Shown here: one piece after another, positions 16,287-25,544 of the stretch
How the letters are laid out: each line of letters starts with the position of its first letter
Position numbering within the stretch: the first letter of the stretch is position 1
Assembly (NCBI GenBank): GCA_039183535.1
Contig: JBCDBO010000010.1
Location: 1 to 64,000, forward strand
DNA: 64,000 nt
Source of the DNA: JBCAXA01 sp039183535
GTDB taxonomy: Bacteria > Pseudomonadota > Gammaproteobacteria > Steroidobacterales > Woeseiaceae
Reading direction: 5' to 3'
Notes under the pieces: generated by a model
The model's database searches: none
The model's input: only the letters and a program-made list of their open reading frames with translations
Told to the model about the DNA's origin: nothing
Program-made: the position numbers and the translations under genes

Positions 16287-17054
16287 ATGACAGCGTCGCA
16301 ACGCCCGCCCGGTGAACTCGCAGCCTTATGTATTCACGGCGACGATCGGGTGGCTTTTTTGCAAGGCCAATTGTCTTGCGATGTCCGCCTGCTCGAGCAG
16401 CAAGCGGTCATTGATGGCGCTTGGCTGAACCCGTCCGGACGAGTCATCACCGTCGTTCAATTACTATCGACCGGTTCGGCGATAGGTTTATTCCTGCCAA
16501 GTGAGCTGATCGATGGCGTCGCCGAACGACTGACGAAGTTTCGTTTCCGTTCGAAGGTCGAGATCGACGCCGCCATTGATTGGTATGGCGGCTTCGGTAT
16601 TGCCTCACCACTAGCGGAACGGCCTTTGAACGGCAGCCCGACACCGGAGACTTTCGGCGATGCACCTGCCTCCCGACATGCCGAGTGGCGCCTGGCGCGC
16701 CTGCGTGCCGGGATCCCGTGGATCGGTACTGAGACGACCGAGCAATTTACGGCCCATCAGTTGAACCTCGATCGCCTCGGCGCCGTAAGCTTCACGAAGG
16801 GCTGCTACAGCGGCCAAGAAATCGTTGCGAGGACTGAACACCGCGGCAAAGTGAAGCGCCGACTCGCACATTTCGCGAGCGATAGTGACGCCATCGCCAT
16901 CGGCGACGCCATCACAACGGCCACCGGGACGAAGGTCGGTACGGTCGTCGATCTGGCCCCAACTGACGAAGGTCTCGAACTGCTAGGTCTATTACCGATC
17001 GACAATGCCGATTCGCTGATTTGTGCCGATATCGCGCTGCAACGCGTAGCCTAA
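16287..17054 (+). CDS. ygfZ: Folate-binding tRNA-modifying protein YgfZ
   Basis: GcvT-like folate-binding protein (255 residues) needed for repair or synthesis of certain Fe-S enzymes such as the tRNA methylthiotransferase MiaB. The YgfZ hallmark KGCYSGQE, containing the essential cysteine, is near residue 172, followed by IVARTEHRGKVKRRL. It is divergent from the sdh string with 50 bases between starts, and its stop overlaps the lysS stop. Co-location with an Fe-S respiratory complex fits its role. Confidence 0.93.
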   Translation: MTASQRPPGELAALCIHGDDRVAFLQGQLSCDVRLLEQQAVIDGAWLNPSGRVITVVQLLSTGSAIGLFLPSELIDGVAERLTKFRFRSKVEIDAAIDWYGGFGIASPLAERPLNGSPTPETFGDAPASRHAEWRLARLRAGIPWIGTETTEQFTAHQLNLDRLGAVSFTKGCYSGQEIVARTEHRGKVKRRLAHFASDSDAIAIGDAITTATGTKVGTVVDLAPTDEGLELLGLLPIDNADSLICADIALQRVA

Positions 17055-18559
17055 CCGCCCGCACCCTCCGGCCGCATGGTCGGGAACAACAAAACATCAC
17101 GAATCGACGCGGAATCGGTAAGCAGCATTACGAGCCGGTCAATACCTACCCCCAGCCCACCGGCTGGCGGCATCCCATATTCGAGCGCTCGAATGTAATC
17201 CGCATCGAAAAACATCGCTTCATCGTCACCGCTGTCGCGATTCGCGACCTGAGCGCGGAAGCGCTCCGCCTGATCGTCTGGGTCATTGAGTTCGGAAAAG
17301 CCGTTGGCAATCTCACGACCGGCGATAAAGAGCTCGAACCGATCGGTCAAGAAGGCGTCCTGGTCGTTGCGTCGCGACAAGGGCGACACCTCGGCGGGGT
17401 GCATCGTGACAAATGTCGGTGCGTGCAAGTCTCGCTCAACCGTCGCCTCGAAGATCTCAAGTTGCAACTTACCCGCGCCGTATTCCGGCTTCACAGTTGC
17501 CCCGACCGTCTCGGCCACCGCGCGTAATCGATCTAGATCGCGCAGCGTCTCACGCGTCAGGCCAACATCGGCGGTGACGATCGCCTCTTCCATAGGCAAG
17601 CGTCGAAACGGCACGCTGAAATCCAAGGTCGAACCTTGGTAGGTCACTTGCGTCGAACCGGTCACTGCTTCCGCTAAGCCACGCAACATATCCTCGACCA
17701 TGTTCATGACATCGTCGAAGTCGGCGTACGCCTGGTAGGACTCCAGCATCGTGAACTCGGGATTGTGCTGCGTCGAGATACCTTCGTTACGAAAGTTTCG
17801 GTTGATTTCGAATACGCGATCGAAACCGCCTACGGTCAAACGTTTGAGATACAACTCGGGAGCGATCCGCAAATACAAGTCCATGTCGAGCGTGTTGTGA
17901 TGCGTGACAAACGGTCGCGCAACCGCTCCGCCTGGCGTCACTTGCATCATCGGCGTCTCAACTTCAAGAAAGCGCCGCTCGTCGAGGAATTGGCGTAGGT
18001 AGCGAATGATGGCACTACGCCGCTCGAAAACGCGGCGTGAATCGTCATTGATCGCTAAATCGACGTAGCGCCGACGATAGCGTTGCTCCTGGTCCGCCAA
18101 GCCGTGCCATTTATCTGGCAGAGGCCGTAAGGACTTACTCAACAATTCAAGCGAGTCGACCTTGACGGACAACTCACCTTTATCCGTGCGGTACAACGAA
18201 CCGGACGCGGCGACGATATCGCCGAGGTCCCAACCCTTGAACGTCGTATAGACACCGTCGGGGAGCGCATCACGCTGCACGAATAGTTGGATCGAGCCGC
18301 TCATATCCTTTAGCCGCGCAAAGCTCGCCTTGCCCATGACTCGCTTCGCCAACATCCGACCGGCAACCCGTACCCGAATCTCGCTCTCGGCGAGCGCCTC
18401 TTTGCTGTGCGTGGCGTACGTATCCTGCAGGTCGCCGGCAAAGGCATCGGGCCGGAACGTATTGGGATACGCGGTGCCGCTGTCGCGCCAACGGGTGAGT
18501 TTTTGCCGCCGTTCGGCGACCAATCGATCGTCGTTCGCGGTATCTTTTTCCTGACTCAC
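17051..18559 (-). CDS. lysS: Lysyl-tRNA synthetase, class II
   Basis: Charges tRNA-Lys (502 residues). It has an N-terminal OB-fold anticodon domain (RVAGRMLAKRVMGKASF), class II motif 2 (FRNEGISTQHNPEFTMLE) and motif 3 (GLGVGIDRLVMLL). The GTG start is 20 bases after the prfB stop. The prfB-lysS pair is conserved across many proteobacteria, including E. coli. Confidence 0.97.
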   Translation of the reverse strand: MSQEKDTANDDRLVAERRQKLTRWRDSGTAYPNTFRPDAFAGDLQDTYATHSKEALAESEIRVRVAGRMLAKRVMGKASFARLKDMSGSIQLFVQRDALPDGVYTTFKGWDLGDIVAASGSLYRTDKGELSVKVDSLELLSKSLRPLPDKWHGLADQEQRYRRRYVDLAINDDSRRVFERRSAIIRYLRQFLDERRFLEVETPMMQVTPGGAVARPFVTHHNTLDMDLYLRIAPELYLKRLTVGGFDRVFEINRNFRNEGISTQHNPEFTMLESYQAYADFDDVMNMVEDMLRGLAEAVTGSTQVTYQGSTLDFSVPFRRLPMEEAIVTADVGLTRETLRDLDRLRAVAETVGATVKPEYGAGKLQLEIFEATVERDLHAPTFVTMHPAEVSPLSRRNDQDAFLTDRFELFIAGREIANGFSELNDPDDQAERFRAQVANRDSGDDEAMFFDADYIRALEYGMPPAGGLGVGIDRLVMLLTDSASIRDVLLFPTMRPEGAGG

Positions 18560-18579
18560 GGCTTCGTTTGTCCTCGCAA

Positions 18580-19681
18580 TTACAAACCTTGCTTCAAGCT
18601 CGCTTCGATGAACGGATCTAGAGCACCGTCAAGAACCGCCTGTGTGTTCCCGGTTTCGTGGCCGGTACGAAGATCTTTTATTCGCGACTGATCGAGAACG
18701 TACGATCGGATTTGGCTGCCCCAGCCAACATCGGACTTCGCATCCTCTACCGCTTGCGCCTCGTCGCGGCGTTTGCGTAGCTCAAGCTCATACAATTTCG
18801 CTTTGAGTTGCTTCATCGCCGTTGCTTTGTTTTTGTGTTGGGAGCGATCGTTCTGGCACTGCACGACGACATTCGTTGGTAAGTGCGTAATTCGCACGGC
18901 TGATTCGGTACGGTTCACGTGCTGGCCGCCCGCGCCGCTAGCGCGGTAAACATCGATACGTAGATCCGATGGATCGATCTCGATATCGATATCGTCATCG
19001 ACTTCGGGCGAGACAAACACTGACGCGAACGACGTATGACGGCGATTGCCGGAATCGAACGGCGACTTGCGGACCAACCTATGTACGCCCGTCTCGGTCC
19101 GCAGCCAGCCGTACGCGTAATCACCGCCGATTTTCAACGTGGCGCTCTTAATGCCTGCGACCTCGCCGGGCGACGTCTCGATGATCTCCACCGGTCGAGC
19201 ATGACTTTCTGCCCACCGCAAGTACATCCGCAACAACATGTCGGCCCAGTCTTGCGCTTCGGTACCGCCAGCGCCAGATTGGATTTCGAGGAAACTGGCC
19301 GAATCGTCCATGTCACCGGCAAACATGCGGCGAAATTCCAGTGCTTCCACCTCACGTCGCGCCTGCGCAAGATCGGCTTCCACGGCTTCAACCGTCGCAA
19401 GGTCGTCCTCGTCGGCAGCGAGTTCGAGTAGCGAATCAAGATCCCCGAGTTGTGCGTCAAGCGCATCTATCGTCATAACGATCGCTTCGAGGCGCGATCT
19501 TTCTCGGTTTAAGAGTTGCGCACGATCCGCATCATTCCAAACACCCGGGTCTTCAAGCTCGCGCTGAACCTCTTCGAGACGCTCTTGACTCGCCGGATAG
19601 TCAAAGATACCCCCTCAACGCATCGACGCGTTCGGTCAGGTCGCGGGCTTCGTTGAGCAACGGGTTAATCTCGATAGACAC
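18580..19681 (-). CDS. prfB: Peptide chain release factor 2, made by programmed +1 frameshift
   Basis: Recognises UAA and UGA stop codons. The zero frame starts with GTG at 19681 (VSIEINPLLNEARDLTERVD) and hits an in-frame UGA after 26 codons. Skipping the U at 19603 continues as DYPASQERLEE into the long reading, giving about 366 residues, equal to E. coli RF2. The tripeptide anticodon motif SPF (VRKSPFDSG) and the catalytic GGQ (SGAGGQHVNRT) are intact. The downstream frame alone lacks the N-terminal helix start. RF2 itself reads the UGA, so its level is self-limiting. Confidence 0.97.
19600..19615 (-). promoter_or_regulatory. prfB autoregulatory +1 frameshift site
   Basis: The minus strand reads AGG GGG TAT CTT TGA C. 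It has the Shine-Dalgarno-like AGGGGG, the slippery CTT and the in-frame UGA followed by C, the poor termination context. This is the canonical bacterial prfB recoding signal with standard spacing. When RF2 is scarce the ribosome slips from CTT to TTT and continues. Confidence 0.96.
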
Positions 19682-19752
19682 GACGGTTTGATCCGGTACC
19701 GACAAAGCGCGCGAGGATACCGCACTTTGCGTGCCCCTGCAGGCGCCGGGAA

Positions 19753-21462
19753 CTAAACCCGTCGCATTTGCTCGACGATCAGTTGCGCTCGTCGCAAGCC
19801 TTGGTACTCGTTGACGTCGAGACGATACACGGCCTCGATAGCGCTACCGGCTGGCAACGGCAATTGCTCAGCTTGGCGAAACGCAATTGCGTCCACGCTT
19901 GGCCCACCGGGCGTCTGTGCGAGACGCATCTTAATGTGGTTATCCCCAACCAGCCGCGCGTCGACGACGACGAAGGTCCCATCGAACAAGGGCTCATCGA
20001 AGCCAGAGCCAAATGGCCCGGCGGTCCGCAATGCTTCCGCGACACCGAGTGTTAGCTCCTCTTGTGCCAGTTCGCCATCGCTCAACCACACCTCACCGGC
20101 GCTCGCGCCGGGGTACAGCTCATCGACCAAGCTCGCACAGGCATCGCTAAAGGCATCCAGACGGTCGCGGCGCAAGGACAGTCCAGCCGCCATTGCATGC
20201 CCGCCGAAGCGCTCGATCAGGCCTGGAAAACGCGTATCAACGGCAGCCAGTAAATCGCGCAAATGCACCGCTGGCACACTGCGGCCCGACCCCTTCAATG
20301 TTGCTGCGCCATCGTTAGCAAAGGCAAACGCTGGTCGCTGACAACGTTCACGGACGAAACTGGCGACCAGCCCAACCACGCCTTGATGCCAATCGGCCTC
20401 ATACAAACAGACACAGCTCGCCAGGCGATGCTCACCGCCGGTCACTGTCGGCAAAGCCGCGATGGCTTCTTCTTGCATGCGCGCTTGCAAGTCGCGCCGC
20501 TCCTTATTGATCGCGCCCAAGGCCGTCGCATGTTGGCGGGCCTGCAGCGGATCGTCGGTCAGCAATGCCGCGATACCTTTGCTCATGTCGTCCAATCGTC
20601 CGGCTGCATTTAGCCGCGGTCCGGCGCCAAAGCCTAAGTCACTCGCCGTGCACTGGCGTGGATCACGGCCAGCGTCGGCGAGCAGCGCAAGAACGCCAGG
20701 CGTTGCCGCCAAAGATCGTATCCGTGCCAAGCCTGCCCGCACCAATATGCGATTGTTGCGATCCAACGGAACGACGTCGGCAACCGTACCCAATGCAACC
20801 AAGTCGAGATGACGAGCGACCGTACCGCGGTGCTGCGTCTCGCCAATCGCAATGAGCGCATGCTCAAGCGCCGCTAGCACGTAAAAAGCAACCCCGACGC
20901 CGGCGAGCGACTTCGAGGCAAAGGCCTCACCGTGGTTATTGGGATTGACGATGACATTAGCGTCCGGCGAGTGCTCCGGTGGCAAGTGATGGTCGGTCAC
21001 CAGGACGTCGATACCGACGCTCCGCAGCGCGGCAACGCCAGCGTGGCTACTAATGCCGTTATCGACGGTAACGACCAGCGTCGGCGCGGACTCGATGGCG
21101 AGCTCCGCTAACGGCGCCGTTAATCCGTAGCCGAATGCGAACCGATTGGGCACGAGAAAATCAACATCGGCGAAACCGAACCCGGCAAGCACACGGAGCA
21201 TCAAGGCCGTGCTGGTTGCACCGTCGGCATCGAAGTCGCCAACGACCAACACGCGGCCGTCCCGATGGGCTAACAGTAAGTCAGCCGCTACTTGCGCCGT
21301 CCCCAAGTCACGTATTGGTAGCAATGCACTCAACGGGAGCTCGACATCGGCGCTATCGGTCACGCCCCGGCATGCATACACGCGACCGACGACTGGATGC
21401 AGTGCCTGCAGCGAGCCTGGCAACGCCGGCGCGTCGCGCCGTTGAATGGCTCGCTGGATCAC
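19753..21462 (-). CDS. recJ: Single-stranded-DNA-specific exonuclease RecJ
   Basis: 5'-3' exonuclease of RecF-pathway recombination and mismatch repair. DHH-family motifs are VVGDFDADGATSTAL, TVDNGISSHAG, VTDHHLPP and SLAGVGVAFY. The DHHA1 part carries KGSGRSVPAVHLRDLL and GGHAMAAGLSL. I start it at a GTG sharing GTGA with the upstream gene's stop, giving 569 residues; an in-frame ATG 23 codons further upstream would add residues resembling nothing in the family. A 71-base gap separates it from prfB. Confidence 0.95.
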   Translation of the reverse strand: MIQRAIQRRDAPALPGSLQALHPVVGRVYACRGVTDSADVELPLSALLPIRDLGTAQVAADLLLAHRDGRVLVVGDFDADGATSTALMLRVLAGFGFADVDFLVPNRFAFGYGLTAPLAELAIESAPTLVVTVDNGISSHAGVAALRSVGIDVLVTDHHLPPEHSPDANVIVNPNNHGEAFASKSLAGVGVAFYVLAALEHALIAIGETQHRGTVARHLDLVALGTVADVVPLDRNNRILVRAGLARIRSLAATPGVLALLADAGRDPRQCTASDLGFGAGPRLNAAGRLDDMSKGIAALLTDDPLQARQHATALGAINKERRDLQARMQEEAIAALPTVTGGEHRLASCVCLYEADWHQGVVGLVASFVRERCQRPAFAFANDGAATLKGSGRSVPAVHLRDLLAAVDTRFPGLIERFGGHAMAAGLSLRRDRLDAFSDACASLVDELYPGASAGEVWLSDGELAQEELTLGVAEALRTAGPFGSGFDEPLFDGTFVVVDARLVGDNHIKMRLAQTPGGPSVDAIAFRQAEQLPLPAGSAIEAVYRLDVNEYQGLRRAQLIVEQMRRV

Positions 21463-22313
21463 GTGCGGATCACCTCGGACGGCGATAACAACGTAAAATC
21501 GCTGTTGTAGAGCCGCAGCGGCGTGCGCCACGAGCGCCAGCGTGAGCGGCGACTGAGCGCTGCAACAACCGCGCTAAATTCCGCGTCACTACGCGGTACG
21601 ATAACCCCGCCAGATGCGGCGCTGACGAGCGGGCGCCAATCGTCGATCAATGTCGAACCACTGCCGCTCAGGCGCCAAAACGCCGTGAGGGTCGCGTCAT
21701 TGCTGGCCAGCATCGGCAAAGTCTGCGTCGGTAACGGTAGCTTCGCGCTCTCGCCCGCCCCCCAGATCCACAAAGCGTTGATCGGCACTTGCCCTTGCGC
21801 TTGCCGCCGAGCGTTACCCGACCAATTGTGCAGCGCCATTTGTAACTCGGCGTCCAGCGTCGCAAGCGCTGCGGGTCGGCCGCGCAGTAGCGTGCGGCGA
21901 AGTGATAGTCCGTATGCCCTTGCCGGATCGATACCGCGCGGCGGCTCGACATCAATTAGCGTCGCCGTACCGAAGCCGTGCTCATCGAGCGTCACGTCTG
22001 TCAGGCGACCAGCCGCGGTCTCGCGAATCAACTCGACCAAACGCTCTGCGTCAGTTTGCCCCAGGTCGGTTGGCCGGCATTGTAGGATCAGGTCGTCAAG
22101 TGATGCGCTGAGAAAAACAGCGTCGATGCAGACGCATTGCGGCGTAATGGCGATGTTCGATGCCGCAGCACGTGCAGCGGCCGGCGATACGCGCTCGCCA
22201 GGAACACGTAATGCCGCGCACAGCAACTGAAGCTCGGTGTTCTCATCCGGCGCCGAATCGGGGCCCGGTATCCGGCTTACCACATGTAGCACATTATTCT
22301 CGCTGCCTTGCAC
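21459..22313 (-). CDS. RpfE-like protein of unknown function
   Basis: A soluble 284-residue protein without signal peptide or membrane segment. A central stretch reads VPINALWIWGAGES followed by LPMLASND, resembling the conserved core of RpfE/COG4255 proteins. Xanthomonas rpfE neighbours recJ, as this gene does, overlapping by GTGA. Related proteins are sometimes annotated as phosphoglycerate-mutase-like without biochemical support. The GTG at 22313 is used; another GTG at 22292 (VLHVVSRIPG) is equally possible. Function unknown; family assignment moderate. Confidence 0.6.
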   Translation of the reverse strand: MQGSENNVLHVVSRIPGPDSAPDENTELQLLCAALRVPGERVSPAAARAAASNIAITPQCVCIDAVFLSASLDDLILQCRPTDLGQTDAERLVELIRETAAGRLTDVTLDEHGFGTATLIDVEPPRGIDPARAYGLSLRRTLLRGRPAALATLDAELQMALHNWSGNARRQAQGQVPINALWIWGAGESAKLPLPTQTLPMLASNDATLTAFWRLSGSGSTLIDDWRPLVSAASGGVIVPRSDAEFSAVVAALSRRSRWRSWRTPLRLYNSDFTLLSPSEVIRT

Positions 22314-22374
22314 CTTGTCGCTCTTGCCTGTCAGCGGTTACGCTTCTAGCGATCTATCACTGCCGGATCAAAGC

Positions 22375-22752
22375 GTGAAGCTTACCCGCCATCGACCGGT
22401 CGCGAACAGCATCGTCGGTCATTCCACCGCCGGCGTGAATATCAGCGGCAAACTCTACTCAACGAGCCTCATCGTATCGGCCAACGAGATCGTTACCCCG
22501 TGGCAACACGCCGCATTGGAGGCACTGACGGCTGCCGACTTGGAACCGGCGCTAGCGTTACAACCCGAACTCATCCTGCTCGGCTGCGGCGAACACCAGG
22601 GCCAACCACCAGCGACACTGCTGGCCCATTTGGCAGCAGCTGGCATTGGTCTGGAGGTCATGACGACCGATGCGCTTTGTCGCACTTACAACGTACTAAC
22701 GTCTGAGTCGCGTAACGTCGTTGCCGCGCTGATGTTGAGATCAGGGCGGTAG
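22375..22752 (+). CDS. Mth938-like domain protein (DUF498)
   Basis: A 125-residue single-domain protein. Features are the N-terminal NSIVGHSTAGVNISGKLYSTSLIV, WQHAALEAL, PELILLGCGEHQ and the C-terminal ALCRTYNVLTSESRNVVAALM, all typical of the Mth938/NDUFAF3-like fold. The mitochondrial relative NDUFAF3 assists complex I assembly; the bacterial role is not established. I start it at GTG 22375 rather than the far upstream reading, which lacks family similarity. It diverges from the RpfE-like gene and overlaps the nlpD stop by 12 bases. Confidence 0.83.
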   Translation: MKLTRHRPVANSIVGHSTAGVNISGKLYSTSLIVSANEIVTPWQHAALEALTAADLEPALALQPELILLGCGEHQGQPPATLLAHLAAAGIGLEVMTTDALCRTYNVLTSESRNVVAALMLRSGR

Positions 22753-23442
22753 CACCGTCAACGGATCGATCGGATCGCCGCGACGGCGAATCTCGAAATG
22801 CAACGCTGGCTCTTGACCCGGACCAAGACCGACGCGCGCGATCGATTGACCGGACTTAACGAGCGCTCCTTCGCCGACCAACAACGACTCGTTGTGCCCA
22901 TAGGCCGACAAATGGGTGTCATTGTGTTTGACGATCAGTAACTGGCCATAACTGATTAGGCCGCTGCCCGCATAGACCACTTTACCGTCGGCCGCAGCTA
23001 CAACATCGGCGCCAGCCGATGCGCTGATTAGTACGCCGGTGCGGGCGCCACGATCTGCCCCAAAGCGCGCAACGATCCGGCCACGCAGTGGCCAGCGCCA
23101 GGCAGGCGGCGGATCGTCAGCCGGCTGCGGCGCGACTGGCGTTGCTCGCGACGGTGAACCGGGCGGCGCCGACGGGGATGGCCCCGCCGAACCCGTTCGG
23201 ACGGAACCGGTGAGGGCCAGTCGCTGCCCGGGCACGATGAAACGACCGTCACCGAGCCCGTTCCAACGCGCAAGATCGCGGTGGTCTAGGCCGTAACGCC
23301 AAGCGATGTTGTACAACGTATCGCCTCGGCGCACGACATAGGTCGTGGCTGAGGGCCGATCCCAGCGATACACATCGCTGCAACTGGCCAACGCCACCGC
23401 GACGGCAGCGCCGGCTATGACGCGCCGTGAAACGCGGCCCAT
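22741..23442 (-). CDS. nlpD: NlpD-like lipoprotein with LysM and degenerate LytM domain
   Basis: Probable activator of cell-division amidases (AmiC in E. coli). It has a lipobox LASC with lipidated C21, a LysM peptidoglycan-binding domain (about residues 33-77, YVVRRGDTLYNIAWRYG), a Pro/Ser/Ala-rich linker (about 80-115) and a C-terminal M23/LytM domain. The zinc-binding His-x3-Asp is replaced by RTGVLISA, while AYGHN and LHFEIR keep the later histidines. This degeneracy indicates an activator rather than a peptidase. It overlaps yqaA by 28 bases; rpoS, its usual neighbour, is not beside it. Confidence 0.9.
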   Translation of the reverse strand: MGRVSRRVIAGAAVAVALASCSDVYRWDRPSATTYVVRRGDTLYNIAWRYGLDHRDLARWNGLGDGRFIVPGQRLALTGSVRTGSAGPSPSAPPGSPSRATPVAPQPADDPPPAWRWPLRGRIVARFGADRGARTGVLISASAGADVVAAADGKVVYAGSGLISYGQLLIVKHNDTHLSAYGHNESLLVGEGALVKSGQSIARVGLGPGQEPALHFEIRRRGDPIDPLTVLPP

Positions 23443-24002
23443 AACGCGATGACAACGACAATAACGGCAACCGAGATCCAGCCTATCCTATCGATGTGCT
23501 GGCGCAATGTGGCGGCGTAGCGCGGCCCACCGAAATACAAAAGACCCGCCACCAAATAGAATCTTGCGCCGCGCCCGAGTAATGACATGGCAATGAACAA
23601 CGGCAGATTCATCGACAGTGCACCAGCCGAGATCGTGAACAGCTTATACGGAATGGGTGAAAAGCCGGCCAGTAATACGGTCGCCGCACCGTAGTGTTCG
23701 AACCAGGCCTGCAGCGTCGTATACCGCTCGCCGTAACCGGCTTGATCGATCAGCGGTGCAATCGCATCGAAGGCGGCGTAGCCGATCAGATAACCCGCCA
23801 AGCCACCCAACACCGACGTTACCGTCGTGAGGCCGGCGAACCAAAACGCGCGCTGCGGCTGTGCCAAGCACATCGGCGCTAGCATCACGTCGGGAGGAAT
23901 CGGAAAAAACGAAGACTCGGCAAAACTGAGTGCGCCGAGATAGCGTTGCGCGTGTCGGTGCGACGCCCAAGCGATGACGCGATCGTATAAGTTGCCGAAC
24001 AT
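23415..24002 (-). CDS. yqaA: YqaA family DedA-like membrane protein
   Basis: A 195-residue integral membrane protein of the VTT/DedA superfamily. It has ALSFAESSFFPIPPDVMLAP near the N-terminus, a glycine-rich segment GGLAGYLIGY, GFSPIPYKLFTISAGAL and the conserved arginine block LLGRGARFYLVAG. Family members are linked to membrane homeostasis or lipid scrambling; the substrate is unknown. It starts just after pcm and precedes nlpD, an arrangement common outside Enterobacteria. Confidence 0.9.
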   Translation of the reverse strand: MFGNLYDRVIAWASHRHAQRYLGALSFAESSFFPIPPDVMLAPMCLAQPQRAFWFAGLTTVTSVLGGLAGYLIGYAAFDAIAPLIDQAGYGERYTTLQAWFEHYGAATVLLAGFSPIPYKLFTISAGALSMNLPLFIAMSLLGRGARFYLVAGLLYFGGPRYAATLRQHIDRIGWISVAVIVVVIALWAAFHGAS

Positions 24003-24004
24003 GC

Positions 24005-24667
24005 TTAACCTCTGCCACCGACGAGCGGTACGAAGCTCACCGGTCCCAAGTCGCGTCGCGAGAAATGGTTACCGCGTCGGTCAACCGCCAACAACCGCTG
24101 TTCGCCTTGATCACCGACCGGGATAACCAACCGACCACCCGGTTTTAATTGCTCGAGCAGCGCCTCGGGTACGACAGCCGGCGCTGCAGCCACCAAAATG
24201 CCGTCGTACGGGGCATGGCTGTCCCAACCTTGCCAACCGTCGCCGCGGCGAAACTGTACGTTGTAGATTCGAAGATCACGGATTCGCTGTTTGGCGCCCC
24301 ATAGAATCGGATTGAGCCGTTCAATACTGAACAAACGCTCAACGAGCGGCGCCAACACGGCGGTCTGGTAGCCGCAGCCACAACCGACCTCCAAGACATG
24401 TTTGGCCTCGCTACCCGCCAGCAGCGCTTCCGTCATTCGAGCGACGATGTACGGTTGACTGATTGTCTGTCCGTGGCCGATCGGTAACGCGGTGTCCTCA
24501 TAGGCGCGACTCGCCAATGCCTCATCGACGAACAGGTGCCGCGGGACGTCGCGGATGCGAGCGAGAACCGCTTCGGAGTGAATACCCTGGCTACGTAAGC
24601 GATTGACCAAGCGCTCGCGGGTCCGCGCCGATGTCATCCCAATACCGGGCGATCCAGTCGCCGGCAT
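24005..24667 (-). CDS. pcm: Protein-L-isoaspartate O-methyltransferase
   Basis: Repairs isoaspartyl residues in aged proteins using SAM. The product is 220 residues from the ATG that forms TAATG with the surE stop. Signature elements are DTALPIGHGQTISQPYIVARM, the SAM loop LEVGCGCGYQTAVL, and GDGWQGW followed by DGILVAAAP. An ATG six codons upstream is possible but less well placed. The surE-pcm pair is a classic protein-repair/stationary-phase operon. Confidence 0.96.
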   Translation of the reverse strand: MPATGSPGIGMTSARTRERLVNRLRSQGIHSEAVLARIRDVPRHLFVDEALASRAYEDTALPIGHGQTISQPYIVARMTEALLAGSEAKHVLEVGCGCGYQTAVLAPLVERLFSIERLNPILWGAKQRIRDLRIYNVQFRRGDGWQGWDSHAPYDGILVAAAPAVVPEALLEQLKPGGRLVIPVGDQGEQRLLAVDRRGNHFSRRDLGPVSFVPLVGGRG

Positions 24668-25413
24668 TAGTTCTCGCCAAGCCACGCGGTCACGCGATCG
24701 AGTTGACCGTGGTGTGTTAAGTCGGTCTTTAGCGGCGTCACCGATACAGATCCGGAGTCTACGGCGTGAAAATCGGTCCCAGGACCGGCATCCGCACCGT
24801 CACCGGCCGCGCCGATCCAATACACCTCACGACCCTTGGGGTCGCTGCTGCGCTGCACCGGTTCGGAGCGATGGCGGAACCCAAGCCGGGTCGCTTGGAT
24901 TCCTCGAATGCTCGCAAATGGTGCGTCTGGAACATTGACGTTTAAGATCGTGTCGGCGGGTAGCGGATCGGCCTCCAGCCGGTCCAGCAAGCGATCGACA
25001 ACAGCCGCCGCCGCATCGAAATGCTGTGGTCGATGACCGGCTAGCGATACGGCGATGGCAGGCCAGCCCAAAAAGCGTCCTTCCATAGCAGCGGCGACGG
25101 TGCCCGAGTAAATCGTATCGTCGCCAAGGTTCGCACCATGATTGATGCCGGAGATAACCATGTCCGGGGAATCGTCGAACAAGCCGGTTAACGCAAGATG
25201 AACGCAGTCGGACGGCGTACCGTTGACACACCAGGTAACGTCATTAATCCGTTGCACGCGAAGTGGGTTTTCCAACGTCAACGAATTACTCGCGCCACTG
25301 CGATTTCGATCGGGCGCTACGACACGGATATCGGCGCGACGCTGCACCGTTCGGACCAGCGCGGCGATGCCTTCCGAACGATATCCATCATCGTTGCTGA
25401 TCAGAATTTTCAC
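24667..25413 (-). CDS. surE: 5'/3'-nucleotidase SurE
   Basis: Metal-dependent nucleotidase/polyphosphatase of stationary-phase survival (248 residues). The N-terminal ILISNDDGYRSEGI carries the metal-binding Asp pair, and DRNRSGASNSLTL, CVNGTPSDCVHLAL and SGINHGANLGDDTIYSGTVA complete the active site. The GTG start heads the surE-pcm-yqaA-nlpD string. A good -10 element TATAGT stands about 35 bases upstream on the minus strand, without a clear -35. Confidence 0.97.
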   Translation of the reverse strand: MKILISNDDGYRSEGIAALVRTVQRRADIRVVAPDRNRSGASNSLTLENPLRVQRINDVTWCVNGTPSDCVHLALTGLFDDSPDMVISGINHGANLGDDTIYSGTVAAAMEGRFLGWPAIAVSLAGHRPQHFDAAAAVVDRLLDRLEADPLPADTILNVNVPDAPFASIRGIQATRLGFRHRSEPVQRSSDPKGREVYWIGAAGDGADAGPGTDFHAVDSGSVSVTPLKTDLTHHGQLDRVTAWLGEN

Positions 25414-25544
25414 GCGGATGACCCGTCTTTCACCTAAGCCGGTACTATACTGCGAATGGCTGGATAAGTCGGCTTACGGAGCGCACTCGCGGCGGTGCCA
25501 CGCTGCACTTCACAAAGCCATTGATGCGGTGTTGGGGAACGCGT

